A stretch of 64,000 bases of DNA from PALSA-555 sp963821325. Lineage in GTDB: Bacteria > Actinomycetota > Acidimicrobiia > IMCC26256 > PALSA-555. The stretch is taken from contig CAWGDC010000004.1 in NCBI GenBank assembly GCA_963821325.1, positions 1-64,000 on the forward strand. Reading direction: 5' to 3'. Positions 45,972 through 54,801 of the stretch are shown here, piece by piece (within the stretch, counting starts at the first letter, position 1; each line of letters opens with the position of its first letter). The position numbers and the translations under genes are program-made. The notes under the pieces are model-generated. The model was not told the DNA's origin. It searched no databases and saw only the letters and a list, made by a program, of their open reading frames with translations.

Positions 45972-47377
45972 CCCTGCTGACCGAGCGCGCCCGTCCGGTC
46001 AGCGCGCCCGTACCGCCCGCCCCCGTCGCGGCCGCGGCCCCGCACACCGGGCCCGCCGGCGCGCCGTGGACGCTGCTGTTCCTCGCCGGATTTGGGATGC
46101 TGCTCTTCGGATTGCTCGGCACCACCGGCGCCAGCCTCGCCGTCGTGGTGTTCCTCACGGTGCTGTTCCTCGTGTTCTTGCTCCGCCATCTGGCCTTCGC
46201 CGTGGCCGCGCTCTCCTCCGCGCCGCGGGACATGCGCACCACCGGGTTCGACTGGGGCTATCACCCGTTCGTCACCGTGATGGTCCCCTGTCGCAACGAG
46301 GCGCTCGTCATCGAGGGGCTCGCGAGCACGCTGCTGGCGCTCGACTATCCCGACGACCGCCACGAGATCATCATCGTCGACGACGGGTCAGACGACGACA
46401 CTCCGGCGATCCTCGACGAGCTCACACGTCGTCACCCGGTGCTGCACTGCATCCACCGGCCTCCGAACTCGGGCGGCGGGAAGTCGGGTGCGCTGAACAG
46501 CGCGTTGGCGATCGCCCGCGGCGAGATCGTCGTCGTCTTCGACGCTGACCACAAGCCACGCGCCGACGTGCTGCGGCGCCTGGTGCGCCACTTCGCCGAC
46601 CCCAGCGTCGGCGCCGTCCAGGGTCGCTGCATCGTCCGGAACTCGAACGAGACGCGCCTCGCACGCAGCATCGCGGTCGACTACTACTGCGGCTACCTCG
46701 TCAACGAGTACGGCCGCCAGACGCTCTTCGAGCTGCCCGCGTACGGCGGCTCGAACTGCGCCGCACGCGTCAGCTGGCTTCGAGGCTTCGGCGGCTGGAA
46801 CGAGAACACCGTCACCGAGGACACCGACCTCACGCTGCGGATGGTCCTCGTCGGCCGGCGGGTGCGCTTCGACGTCACCGCGATCGACACAGAGGAGAGC
46901 GTCCCGACCTTCCGGCGGTTCTGGCGCCAGCGCTACCGCTGGGCCCGCGGGCACCAGCAGGCCTGGCGTGAGTACCGGGTCGCCATGTGGCGGTCGAAGA
47001 ACCTGAGCTTCGCCCGCCGGGTCGAATCGATCATGTTCCTGCTCGTGTACCACGTCCCGGTGTTCTGCATGCTCGGGCTCGTCTTCGTCACCCTCCGTGC
47101 CGCGGGCGTGCTCACGTGGGGCAACGGGCTCGATCTCACCCCGGTGGCGACGCTGCTGTTCCTCGGGCCGCTGATCGAGCTCGCCTCCGGGCTCATCGTC
47201 AGCCGCGCGCCCCGTCAGGCCGCGAGCGGCATCCTGCTGTTCCTCCCGACGTTCGTGCTCTTCACGGTGGTGTGCACCAAGTCGTGGTTCGACGGGATCC
47301 TGGGCCGCCCCTACACCTGGGTCAAGACGCCCCGCTCCGGGGTCGGCCAGGACCCCACCGTGGCGGTGCCGTCGTGA
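45968..47377 (+). CDS. Membrane-bound family 2 glycosyltransferase (cellulose-synthase-like)
   Basis: 469 aa, GTG 45968. Two N-terminal helices (residues about 33-78) precede the GT-A domain with DDGSDDDTP (about 137), FDADHKPR (about 191), TEDTDLTL (about 283) and QRYRW (about 321): the D, DxD, TED and QxxRW set of processive GT2 enzymes. Three or more helices follow (VYHVPVFCMLGLVFVTL, ATLLFLGPLIELASGLIV, GILLFLPTFVLFTVVC). Such enzymes polymerise and often export a beta-linked glycan or add sugar to a lipid. The frame is clean. Start and stop overlap both neighbours. Confidence 0.85.
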   Translation: MTLLTERARPVSAPVPPAPVAAAAPHTGPAGAPWTLLFLAGFGMLLFGLLGTTGASLAVVVFLTVLFLVFLLRHLAFAVAALSSAPRDMRTTGFDWGYHPFVTVMVPCRNEALVIEGLASTLLALDYPDDRHEIIIVDDGSDDDTPAILDELTRRHPVLHCIHRPPNSGGGKSGALNSALAIARGEIVVVFDADHKPRADVLRRLVRHFADPSVGAVQGRCIVRNSNETRLARSIAVDYYCGYLVNEYGRQTLFELPAYGGSNCAARVSWLRGFGGWNENTVTEDTDLTLRMVLVGRRVRFDVTAIDTEESVPTFRRFWRQRYRWARGHQQAWREYRVAMWRSKNLSFARRVESIMFLLVYHVPVFCMLGLVFVTLRAAGVLTWGNGLDLTPVATLLFLGPLIELASGLIVSRAPRQAASGILLFLPTFVLFTVVCTKSWFDGILGRPYTWVKTPRSGVGQDPTVAVPS

Positions 47378-47904
47378 ACCGCGCCGTGCTCAACGTGGTC
47401 CTCCGCCTGGCGTTGGCGTTCGGCGCGACGGTCGGCGTGTTCTGGCTGCTCATCACGCCGTGGCGTGACGTCGAGGCGCTGGTCCTCGCCCACGCCTTCC
47501 AGGCGATGGGCGTCCCGCGGGCCAGCCAGGTGTACGGCAACCAGATCCTGGTGCTCCCGGCCCACGCCGCGCCGTTCCTCGCGACGATCAGCCCGTCGTG
47601 CTCCGCGCTCGCCGCGATCCTCGGGTTCCTGGCGATCAGCCTGTTCATCGTCCGCGGGCCGCTGCAGCGCCGCATGCTCGCGTTCGCGGCCGCCGCTCTC
47701 GTCGTGCTGGCGTGCAACTTCTTGCGGATCGGCCTCTCGACCTACATCGGGGTGCGGACGAGCGCCCAAGGGATGACGGTGTTCCACGACTGGGTCGGGA
47801 CCGCCTTCGGCCTCTTGTATGTGCTCGCCGGGTTCACCCTCTACCTCTGGGTGCTGCTGCCGAGCAACCGGACACTCGTGAAGGAGTACGCGAATGCCGC
47901 ATGA
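47374..47904 (+). CDS. Exosortase/archaeosortase-family transpeptidase-like membrane protein
   Basis: 176 aa, GTG 47374 overlapping the GT2 stop. About five helices. The family's catalytic triad is visible in order and context: Cys76 in ISPSCSALAAILGF (compare ACSGL), Arg118 in ACNFLRIGLSTYIG (compare N-x-x-R-I) and His138 in FHDWVGTAFGLL (compare H-x-x-x-G). These proteins cleave C-terminal sorting tails of exported proteins and are thought to join them to a surface lipid or glycan. The length is shorter than EpsH-type exosortases but fits single-module members. Neighbouring polysaccharide genes and the tail-bearing first gene support the call. Confidence 0.8.
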   Translation: MNRAVLNVVLRLALAFGATVGVFWLLITPWRDVEALVLAHAFQAMGVPRASQVYGNQILVLPAHAAPFLATISPSCSALAAILGFLAISLFIVRGPLQRRMLAFAAAALVVLACNFLRIGLSTYIGVRTSAQGMTVFHDWVGTAFGLLYVLAGFTLYLWVLLPSNRTLVKEYANAA

Positions 47905-48454
47905 CGTCCAGCTGTACCTCATCGTGGGCGGCGCCTCGGCCATCGTGCTGGCCGGCGTGTGGCGGTTCGCGTTCCGTCACCATCAGATCTCCAGCCTGAA
48001 GCGGCGGCTGCGACAGGCCACGGAGCCCGTCGACCGTGCCCGAGCCGGCAACGAGCTCATCGAGCTCGGGTTGCGGCGCGCCGCTCACGTGGTGCTCCGG
48101 GTCATGCCCGACGAGACCGACGACCGGGTCCGCTTGTCCCTCGCGCTCGCCGTCGCCCGCCGGCAATGGGAGCCCACGGGCGCCCGGCGCGTCGTCGAGC
48201 TGCGCCGCTGGGCCGCCGAGCAGGTCGCCACCACCGGTCAGGTCACCGAGTTCGGACCGGCCGTGACCCGACTGTCCGACATGGGCGGACCCCGCCTCCC
48301 CCCCCGGGAGCCCGCCCCCAACGGGGTCGGCACCCCCAACGGGCCGCGCCAGCCGAACGGGCAGGGCCCGCCGACCGAGCCGTCCGTCCCGTCGGTCGTC
48401 GGCGCCGACCAGGGCGTCCAGTGGAGCGCACCCACCGACCACCGGTCGACATGA
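47894..48454 (+). CDS. Single-pass membrane protein of the exosortase-like operon
   Basis: 186 aa, ATG 47894, overlapping the exosortase-like gene by 11 bases. One N-terminal helix (LYLIVGGASAIVLAGVWRFAF) is followed by a basic/helical cytoplasmic region (SLKRRLRQATEPVDRARAGNELIELGLRRAAHVVLRVMP) with possible coiled coil. The C-terminus is Pro/Gly/Asn-rich and disordered. No family is recognised. Strict coupling to its neighbours suggests an accessory or scaffold role. Confidence 0.55.
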   Translation: MPHDVQLYLIVGGASAIVLAGVWRFAFRHHQISSLKRRLRQATEPVDRARAGNELIELGLRRAAHVVLRVMPDETDDRVRLSLALAVARRQWEPTGARRVVELRRWAAEQVATTGQVTEFGPAVTRLSDMGGPRLPPREPAPNGVGTPNGPRQPNGQGPPTEPSVPSVVGADQGVQWSAPTDHRST

Positions 48455-49387
48455 CCACCGTCGCTGTCACGGGCGCGGGCGGGCCAGCCGGCGTCGCCGT
48501 GCTGCGCGCGCTCGCCGCCGCGGACTACCGCACGGTGGCCGTCGACGCCGACCCGACCGCCGCTGGGCTGCGCCTCGCGGACAGCGGCTGGCGTCGTGCC
48601 CGTCGCCGACGGACCCGGCGTTCGCGTCGGCGATGCTCGACCTGGTCGACCGGACCCAGCCCGCGCGTGCTCGTCTCGACCGTCGCCGAGGAGGTTGGTG
48701 CCCTCCACGACCTGGGACGCGACCTCGCGGCGTACGGCGTGGCCACCTGGCTCCCGGCTCCCGACGCGGTGGCGTTGTGCCTCGACAAGTGGAAGTTCTT
48801 CAGCGTGCTGCGCGACGCCGCCGTCCCCACGCCCGACACCGGGCTCGGTGCTGCCACGGGCGTGCCCGGCCCCTGGATCGTCAAGCCGCGCTTCGGGCGC
48901 GGCTCTCGCGGCGTCACCGCCGTCGACGACCCCCAGAACCTGTCCGCGATCTGTCGACAGACCCCCGAACCGATCGTGCAGACCCGGCTGGCCGGACGCG
49001 AGTTCACCGCGGACGTCCTCGTCGACCGCGACGGTCACGTCGCCGCCTGCGTGCCGCGCTGGCGCGACGAGACGAAGGCGGGGATCAGCACCAAGGGCGA
49101 GACGTTCGCCGACCCGGCCGTCGACGCCGTGGTCGCCCGCACGGTCTCCGTCGTGGGCCTGGACGGCGTGTGCAACCTCCAAGGCTTCGTCGACGGGCCG
49201 ACGCGTGACCGTCGTCGAGATCAACCCGCGCTTCTCCGGTGGGCTGCCGCTGACCCTCGCCGCCGGTGCCGACCTCGTCGGCGAATTTGTCCGCGGCACA
49301 CTGGGCACACCCCTCTCCCCCGCGGCCCTGACGTACCGGCCGGGGGTCCGCATGATCCGCTACCTCACCGAGATCTTCGAGTCCTGA
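48451..49387 (+). CDS. ATP-grasp ligase (CarB/PylC-like), frameshifted twice
   Basis: About 310 aa, ATG 48451 overlapping the previous stop (ATGA). Frame changes near 48597 and 49200. The N-terminal Rossmann-like part is VAVTGAGGPAGVAVLRAL. ATP-grasp landmarks are DKWKFFSVLRDAAVPTPDT, WIVKPRFGRGSRGV, VQTRLAGREFTADVLVDRDG and the metal-binding VVEINPRFSGGLPL. It would form an amide-type bond between a carboxylate and an amine, using ATP. Related ligases appear in glycan clusters next to HAD and epimerase genes, as here. Substrate unknown. Confidence 0.75.
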
Positions 49388-49389
49388 CC

Positions 49390-50535
49390 GTGCGGCTCCT
49401 CGTCCCGTTCGGCACCCGCCCCGAGATCGTGAAGCTGGCGCCCGTCGTCGTCGCGCTCCGCCGCGCCGGGCACGACGTCCACGCGCTCGCGACCGGCCAG
49501 CACGACGACCCGCGTCTCGCCGACCAGTTCTTCGAGGACCTCGAGCTCACCCCGGACGAGCGCTGGACGCTCCCCGACGGCGAGGCGGCCCGCGTCGGCG
49601 CGATCCTCGAGCACGCCTACGAGACCGTCGCGGCGCGCCGACCGGACGCCGTGGTGCTGCTCGGGGACACGAGCACCGTCCCGCTGTTCGGGTTGGCCGC
49701 CCGCCGCCACCAGGTGCCGGTCGTGCACCTCGAGGCCGGGCTGCGCTCGTTCAACGAACGCTCGCTCGAGGAGGTGAACCGGCGTGCCGTCGCGGCCATG
49801 ACGTCGCTGCACCTCGCCCCGACGCCGCTCGCCGCCCAGTTCCTCGCCGACGAGGGGGTCCCGTCGGCCCGGGTCCGCACCGTCGGCAACCCGATCACGG
49901 ACACCCTGCGCCGCTTCGGGCCCGACCGCGTCCCACCCGGCGCCCGCCGCGGCGTCGTCGTCACCGCGCACCGCGCCACGAACGTTGACGACCCGGAGCG
50001 CCTGGCCCGACTCGTCGAGACGATCAGCGACCTCGCCCGCACCGCGGGACCCGTGCGCTTCCCGGTGCACCCCCGCACCCACCAGCGGCTCGTCGACGCC
50101 AACCTGCTCGACCGGCTCGCCGGCCTGCCCGGCGTCGAGCTGACGCCCCCGCTCCCCTACCGCGCCATGCTCGACGCCGTCGCGGGCGCGCGGGTCGTCG
50201 TCACCGACTCCGGCGGGCTCCAGGAGGAAGCCGCCTGGCTCGGCGTGCCCTGCGTCGTGCTGCGCACCTCGACGCCCCGCTGGGAGGGCGTCTACGCCGG
50301 CATCGCGACGCTCACCGGCCTCGATCCCGCTCGAGCCGTCGCGGCCGTGGCCGCCTTCCGGGCACCCGACGCGCAGGCCCGCGTCGCCACCCTGCCCTGC
50401 CCCTACGGCGACGGGCACGTCGCACCACGCGTGGCGCACCTCCTCGACGACCCCGAAGTGCAGGACCTCCTCACCCTCGACGAACCCCGGCTCGACGCCC
50501 ACAGCGTCCCCGTCGACGCCTGGCGGTCCGCGTGA
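49390..50535 (+). CDS. wecB: UDP-N-acetylglucosamine 2-epimerase (non-hydrolysing type)
   Basis: 381 aa, GTG 49390. Motifs are well conserved: VPFGTRPEIVKLAPVV, VVLLGDTSTVPLFG, VVHLEAGLRSFN, LEEVNRRAVAAM, TVGNPITDTL, VVVTAHRATNVDDPERL, FPVHPRTHQRL and VTDSGGLQEEAAWLG. The enzyme interconverts UDP-GlcNAc and UDP-ManNAc, a precursor of ManNAc-containing glycans. The GT2 enzyme in the same operon is a plausible consumer. The C-terminus is slightly extended past HLLDDPEVQDLL. Confidence 0.85.
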   Translation: MRLLVPFGTRPEIVKLAPVVVALRRAGHDVHALATGQHDDPRLADQFFEDLELTPDERWTLPDGEAARVGAILEHAYETVAARRPDAVVLLGDTSTVPLFGLAARRHQVPVVHLEAGLRSFNERSLEEVNRRAVAAMTSLHLAPTPLAAQFLADEGVPSARVRTVGNPITDTLRRFGPDRVPPGARRGVVVTAHRATNVDDPERLARLVETISDLARTAGPVRFPVHPRTHQRLVDANLLDRLAGLPGVELTPPLPYRAMLDAVAGARVVVTDSGGLQEEAAWLGVPCVVLRTSTPRWEGVYAGIATLTGLDPARAVAAVAAFRAPDAQARVATLPCPYGDGHVAPRVAHLLDDPEVQDLLTLDEPRLDAHSVPVDAWRSA

Positions 50536-51227
50536 TCCTCGACGCCGTCCTCTTCGACCTCGACGACACCCTCTACGAGCAGCGCCAGTGGCTCGACGGC
50601 GCCTGGCAGGCCGTCGCCGACCGCGCCGCGCGCTGGGGTGTCGATCCCGCCGCGCTCGACCGCACCCTCCAACACGTCGCGGCCCTCGGCAGCGACCGCG
50701 GTGGCGTCATCGACACCGCCCTCCACCTCGTCGGACGCGACGACGTCCCCGTCCCCCCGCTCCTCGAGTCCTTCCGCGGGCACACCCCGGCGCACCTCGA
50801 GCCATACCCCGGCGTCCGTCAGCTCCTCGAGCAACTCGCCGCCCAGGTGCCACTCGGCCTCGTCTCCGACGGCGAGCCCGCCGGCCAGCAGGCCAAGCTC
50901 GACGCGCTCGACTTGGCGTCCTCCTTCACCACCGTCGTGCTCAGCGACACCCTCGGCCGCGAGCACCGCAAGCCGGACCCCCTCCCCTTCCAGGTCGCGG
51001 TGCGCAACCTCGACGTGATCCCAACCCGGGCGATCTACATCGGTGACCGACCCAGCAAAGACGTCGCGGGCGCCGTCGCCGCCGGCCTCGCCGCGGTGCG
51101 CGTCCGCACCGGCGAGTGGCGACAGGAACCCGACGATCCACGGGCCGTGGCGTCGGTCCCGACCCTCGAGGACGCCGTGCAGTTCGTCAGCCGCTCCCTC
51201 CGGTCGCACGTCTCCGTCGCGGGCTGA
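50532..51227 (+). CDS. HAD-superfamily hydrolase
   Basis: 231 aa, GTG 50532 overlapping the epimerase stop. Motif I is VLFDLDDTLYEQ, motif II is GLVSDGEPAGQQ, motif III is the Lys in EHRKPDPLPF, motif IV is IGDRPSKDVAGA. It should be a small-molecule phosphatase, probably acting on a sugar phosphate of the glycan pathway. It is the last gene of the seven-gene run; no gene follows on this strand. Confidence 0.85.
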   Translation: MILDAVLFDLDDTLYEQRQWLDGAWQAVADRAARWGVDPAALDRTLQHVAALGSDRGGVIDTALHLVGRDDVPVPPLLESFRGHTPAHLEPYPGVRQLLEQLAAQVPLGLVSDGEPAGQQAKLDALDLASSFTTVVLSDTLGREHRKPDPLPFQVAVRNLDVIPTRAIYIGDRPSKDVAGAVAAGLAAVRVRTGEWRQEPDDPRAVASVPTLEDAVQFVSRSLRSHVSVAG

Positions 51228-51327
51228 CCCGTTCATCGCGTGCCGGCGGCACCGCGGGCGTCACGTCTTCGCGAACCTCGCAGCGCGCCGACCGGCGGCA
51301 CCAGCCAGGTCCTCGCCTGCGTGTTGC

Positions 51328-51729
51328 TCAGCCGTCGAGCGCGCCGGCGTCCTGGAGGAAGTCGTAGAGCCCGTCCACGGTGCGGCGCTCACCAACTTCG
51401 GAGACCGGCACCCACGCGGCCTCAGCCGCGTCGTCGCCGGCGCGCAACGACACGTCGGGGTCGAGGACGGTGACCCGGAAGTCGAGGATGACGTAGTGCA
51501 CGTCGTCATCGAAGCGCTCGACCCAGCCGAGCAGCTCGTCGACGACGACCCGGAGGCCGGTCTCCTCCGCCACTTCCCGGACCACGGCCGCTTCGACGGG
51601 CTCGCCAGCCTCGACGCGCCCGCCGGGCACGGACCACTCCCCCGCGGCCGGGCCGTGCCCGCGGCGGATGAGCAAGAGTCGGTCGTCGACGACCGCGACG
51701 GCGCCGACGGCCAGGACCGGTGACGTCAT
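51328..51729 (-). CDS. Nudix hydrolase
   Basis: 133 aa, ATG 51729, overlapping the GNAT stop. The Nudix box G-x5-E-x7-REUxEExGU is exact (GGRVEAGEPVEAAVVREVAEETGL). It begins PVLAVGAVAVVDDRLLLIRRGHG, typical of housecleaning Nudix proteins acting on nucleoside diphosphate derivatives. Substrate unknown. Confidence 0.9.
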   Translation of the reverse strand: MTSPVLAVGAVAVVDDRLLLIRRGHGPAAGEWSVPGGRVEAGEPVEAAVVREVAEETGLRVVVDELLGWVERFDDDVHYVILDFRVTVLDPDVSLRAGDDAAEAAWVPVSEVGERRTVDGLYDFLQDAGALDG

Positions 51730-52202
51730 GTGTCGGGGTGCAGCGACCGGTACATGACGAGCATCCGCGCGGTGAACCCCTGCTCCTCGAAGAAGTTCTT
51801 CGTGGCGCGGTGGCCGGGCAAGGCGAGGGCGTCGACGCCGATGCAGTCGTGGTCGGCGGCGAAGCGGAGCAGCTCGTCGGCGATCCCCTCCCCGACGCCG
51901 ATGGCGCGAGCGGGGGGCTCGACGAACAGGTCGGTGATCCGGCCGAGCCGTTCACCGGTCGAGAGCGTCTCGAGGACCAGGACGCCGAACCCGACGATGA
52001 CCTCGTCGATCAGTCCGACGCGGACGTCGACGTCCGGATCGGCCAGGAGCGTGGCGTAGGTGTCCTCGAGGGGCTCGGGTCGGGCGTCGCGGGCGGACCA
52101 CACCTCCCCGCCGCGCAGCGCGGTGAGCTCGCCGTGGAGCTCGCGGGCCAGACCCGCGATGCGTGTCAGGTCCCGCGGCTCGGCGGGCCGGCAGCTGTCC
52201 AT
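51726..52202 (-). CDS. GNAT-family acetyltransferase
   Basis: 158 aa, ATG 52202. It starts CRPAEPRDLTRIAGLARELH. The acetyl-CoA-binding region is RITDLFVEPPARAIGVGEGIADELLRFA (Q/RxxGxG/A-type), followed by GVDALALPGHRATKNFFEEQGF. Acceptor unknown. It is coupled to the Nudix gene. Confidence 0.85.
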   Translation of the reverse strand: MDSCRPAEPRDLTRIAGLARELHGELTALRGGEVWSARDARPEPLEDTYATLLADPDVDVRVGLIDEVIVGFGVLVLETLSTGERLGRITDLFVEPPARAIGVGEGIADELLRFAADHDCIGVDALALPGHRATKNFFEEQGFTARMLVMYRSLHPDT

Positions 52203-52208
52203 CGGCGC

Positions 52209-52769
52209 TCAGCCGACCGGACGCTGCAGCTGCTCGATCTTGCCCAGGACCGTGTTCCGGGCCCGGTGGCCGGCTTCGTAGGCTCGGATGGCGTCGAGGT
52301 CGGCGTCCGGGAGGCCCTCGAGGCGCTCGACGACCTGCGAGGCCGACAGCTCGTCGTAGTCCCGGATCGCCAGCTGCGGACGCTCGCGGGTCGACACGGT
52401 CGAGAAGCTCGCCGGGGGCGACGACGGCGCGCCCGGCGCGGCCGGTGGCGCCGGGGGCTCGGTGCTGCCCGAGAGGCCCGCGAGGAGCTCGAGGGCCTCC
52501 TCGGTGCGGGCCCGGACGGTGGCGAGGGCCTCGGCGAGGACGCGGCGCACATGGGGAGCGCCCTGGACGCTGGCGAACTCGCCGACCACGCGAGCGTTTC
52601 CGAGCTGGCCCTCGACCGACTTGCGTTGCTCGTCGAGGATGGCGCGGCCGCGGGACACGAAGAGTCGCAGGAACGACGGTGCGGTGTCGCGCAGGTACGC
52701 GGCGAGGCCGATCGGGCCGAACACCAGGAGTTCCATGGCGCGGTCGGTGCCGCTCGGCTCGTCAGGCAC
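52209..52769 (-). CDS. Conserved helical protein of unknown function
   Basis: GTG 52769 gives 186 aa; ATG 52736 (MELLVFGPIGLAAYLRDTAPS) is an alternative. Residues about 40-95 look helical and charged (SRGRAILDEQRKSVEGQLGNARVVGEF, RRVLAEALATVRARTEEALELL), then a Pro/Ala linker. The C-terminal motif LAIRDYDELSASQVVERLEGLPDADLDAIRAYEAGHRARNTVLGKIEQL resembles the short helix-hairpin tail seen in many actinobacterial envelope-linked proteins, but its role is unknown. Confidence 0.55.
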   Translation of the reverse strand: MPDEPSGTDRAMELLVFGPIGLAAYLRDTAPSFLRLFVSRGRAILDEQRKSVEGQLGNARVVGEFASVQGAPHVRRVLAEALATVRARTEEALELLAGLSGSTEPPAPPAAPGAPSSPPASFSTVSTRERPQLAIRDYDELSASQVVERLEGLPDADLDAIRAYEAGHRARNTVLGKIEQLQRPVG

Positions 52770-52804
52770 GCGGTGCTCCGGCTCGGGGGTCGTGGATCGC
52801 GAGT

Positions 52805-54277
52805 CTATGGGCGGGCCCGACGCAGCTCGCGTCCGGCGATGAACCCGGCGGCGAGGAGAAGGGTGAGCGCGGCGGCGGCGAGCACCCATTCGCCGAAGCG
52901 GACGTAGGGGGTCTCACCGGTCGTGGTGGTGACGGTGCCGGTGACGAGCGCCTTGGTGAACAGCTGCGTGTGCTGGAGGACGCGGCCGCTGCTGTCGATG
53001 ACGGCGGTCTCCCCGGAGATCGCGGCGTGGAGCACAGGCCGCCCGGTCTCGGCGGCGCGCAGCTGCCCGGTGGCGACGTGGGTGGCGGGGATCCCGGAGC
53101 GGCCGTAGGAGCGGTCGCTGGTGCTGACCACGATCGCTTGGGCGCCGTCGCGCGCGAAGTCGGACACCAGCGGCGCGTACGCGGACTCGTAGCAGATGAC
53201 GCTGCCCAGCTGGTGGCCCGAGACGGAGAAGAGGACGCGGCGGTCGCCCGCGGTGAAGTCGTAGGGGATCTGGCGGAGGTCGCTGACGAAGGTCAGCTCG
53301 CTGCGGAACGGGACGTACTCGCCGAACGGGACGAGGTGCTGCTTGGCGTAGACGGCGAGGAGCCGGCCGTCGGGCCCGTAGGCGAGGTCGGCGTTGTAGA
53401 GCAGCCCGGTGGCGCCCCGGTAGCGGGCGTTCACCAGGACCACGGCGTCGTGGACGCGGGCGAGCGCGACGATGCGCGCCCGGAGTGGCGGGTACTCCTC
53501 GGGGTCGAAGGCGAGCGCCGATTCGGGGAACACGATGAGGTCGTAGCGGCCGTGGAGCTGCGCGGCGAGCGCGAAGTGGGCGTCGGTGAGCACCTGGTTG
53601 GAGAAGTCGGTGGTGAGCTCCCCGGCGAAGGTGTCGCCCTGCAGCAGCGCGAAGTGCAGCCGCCCGGTCGGGCGGGTCTCGTAGCGGGTGACGTCGGCGA
53701 CCGCGGACACGACGATGAGGGCGGCGAGACCGCCCACGGCGAGGACGACGGGCCGAGGCCGCCGCCGCGGCGCCGCGAGCACGGCGTCGAGGAGCAAGGC
53801 GTTGGCGGCGACGATCAACAACGTCAGGAGGTACACGCCACCGAAGCCGGCGAGCGCTCGGGCGAACTCGAGGTTGTGGAGGGTGATGCCGAGCTCGCCC
53901 CACGCGAGGCCGCCGAGGGGCCAGCGGTCGCGCAGCGCCTCGAAGAACACCCAGACGGCGGCGGTGAGGAACGGGCTGCGCAGCCCGTGGCGGGCGAACA
54001 CGGCGGTGAGCGCGCCGGTGGCCGCGTAGTAGCACGCGGCGGCGACGATGAGCGAGACGGTGCCCGTGTAGCCGGTGTGGGTGAGCCCGGCCATGAGGAT
54101 CGCGAGGAACGTGAGGGCGAACACGAAGCCGTCGCGGGCCGCCGACCAGGGCGACGCGTCCCGCCAGGCCCACAGCAGCGGGACGAGGGCGACGAACGCG
54201 AGGGGCCCGAGATCGGCGGGTGGGAACGCGAGGGCGAGGAGGGCGCCCGAGAGCACCGCGGCGAGGACCCGCCGCAC
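52805..54277 (-). CDS. lnt: Apolipoprotein N-acyltransferase
   Basis: 490 aa, ATG 54277. Six or more N-terminal helices (ALLALAFPPADLGPLAFVALVPLLWAW) precede the nitrilase domain with the Glu-Lys-Cys triad: Glu in LIVFPESALAF, Lys in YAKQHLVPFGEYVPF, Cys in GSVICYESAYAPLV. A C-terminal helix follows (WVLAAAALTLLLAAGFIAG). It N-acylates the lipidated Cys of lipoproteins at the membrane, such as the one at 17479-18024. Confidence 0.92.
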   Translation of the reverse strand: MRRVLAAVLSGALLALAFPPADLGPLAFVALVPLLWAWRDASPWSAARDGFVFALTFLAILMAGLTHTGYTGTVSLIVAAACYYAATGALTAVFARHGLRSPFLTAAVWVFFEALRDRWPLGGLAWGELGITLHNLEFARALAGFGGVYLLTLLIVAANALLLDAVLAAPRRRPRPVVLAVGGLAALIVVSAVADVTRYETRPTGRLHFALLQGDTFAGELTTDFSNQVLTDAHFALAAQLHGRYDLIVFPESALAFDPEEYPPLRARIVALARVHDAVVLVNARYRGATGLLYNADLAYGPDGRLLAVYAKQHLVPFGEYVPFRSELTFVSDLRQIPYDFTAGDRRVLFSVSGHQLGSVICYESAYAPLVSDFARDGAQAIVVSTSDRSYGRSGIPATHVATGQLRAAETGRPVLHAAISGETAVIDSSGRVLQHTQLFTKALVTGTVTTTTGETPYVRFGEWVLAAAALTLLLAAGFIAGRELRRARP

Positions 54278-54309
54278 GGTCCGCCCTCGGGGGGGACGCA
54301 GCGACCAGA

Positions 54310-54801
54310 TCAGGCGCAGTCCCGGCAGAGCATGCGCTTCTCGTCGGCGAGCTGGTTGCGGGGCAGCACGAGGAAGCAGGAGGAGCAGAGGAACTCGCCG
54401 GGCCGGCGGGGCACGATCTTGGTCGGGACCTCGCCGCGCTCGTCGACCTCGGCTTCTTCTTCCTCGACCTCCTCTTCCTCGTCCTCGAGCGTGGCGCTGG
54501 CCGTGCGCTCCTGCAGGAGGGCGTCGAGGGGGGCCTCGACGTCGTCGGGGTGCAGCTCCTCGTCCAGGTCGAGGACGTCCTCGTCCTCCTCGTCGGGCTC
54601 CCGGACGGCTTTGTCGGCCGGGACAGGGGTCTCGATCGGCGCCGCGGGGGTCTCGAGGTCGACGCCGTCCTCGAGGTCGATCTCCACCGCGTCATCGAGC
54701 GCGACGTCGTCGTCCAGCGCGTCGTCTTCCTCGAGGACTTCCTCGTCGAGGGCGTCTTCGTCGAGCTCGACGTCGTCGTCTTCGAACTCGTCGTCGCTCA
54801 T
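54310..54801 (-). CDS. Acidic DUF4193-like protein with C-terminal zinc motif
   Basis: 163 aa, ATG 54801. The first 110 residues are almost purely Asp/Glu with few hydrophobics (SDDEFEDDDVELDEDALDEE). The C-terminal 35 residues carry CSSCFLVLPRNQLADEK...CRDCA, a CxxC...CxxC zinc site that ends the protein, as in the actinobacterial DUF4193 family. It resembles small RNA-polymerase- or ribosome-associated acidic factors but has no established role. Confidence 0.8.
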   Translation of the reverse strand: MSDDEFEDDDVELDEDALDEEVLEEDDALDDDVALDDAVEIDLEDGVDLETPAAPIETPVPADKAVREPDEEDEDVLDLDEELHPDDVEAPLDALLQERTASATLEDEEEEVEEEEAEVDERGEVPTKIVPRRPGEFLCSSCFLVLPRNQLADEKRMLCRDCA

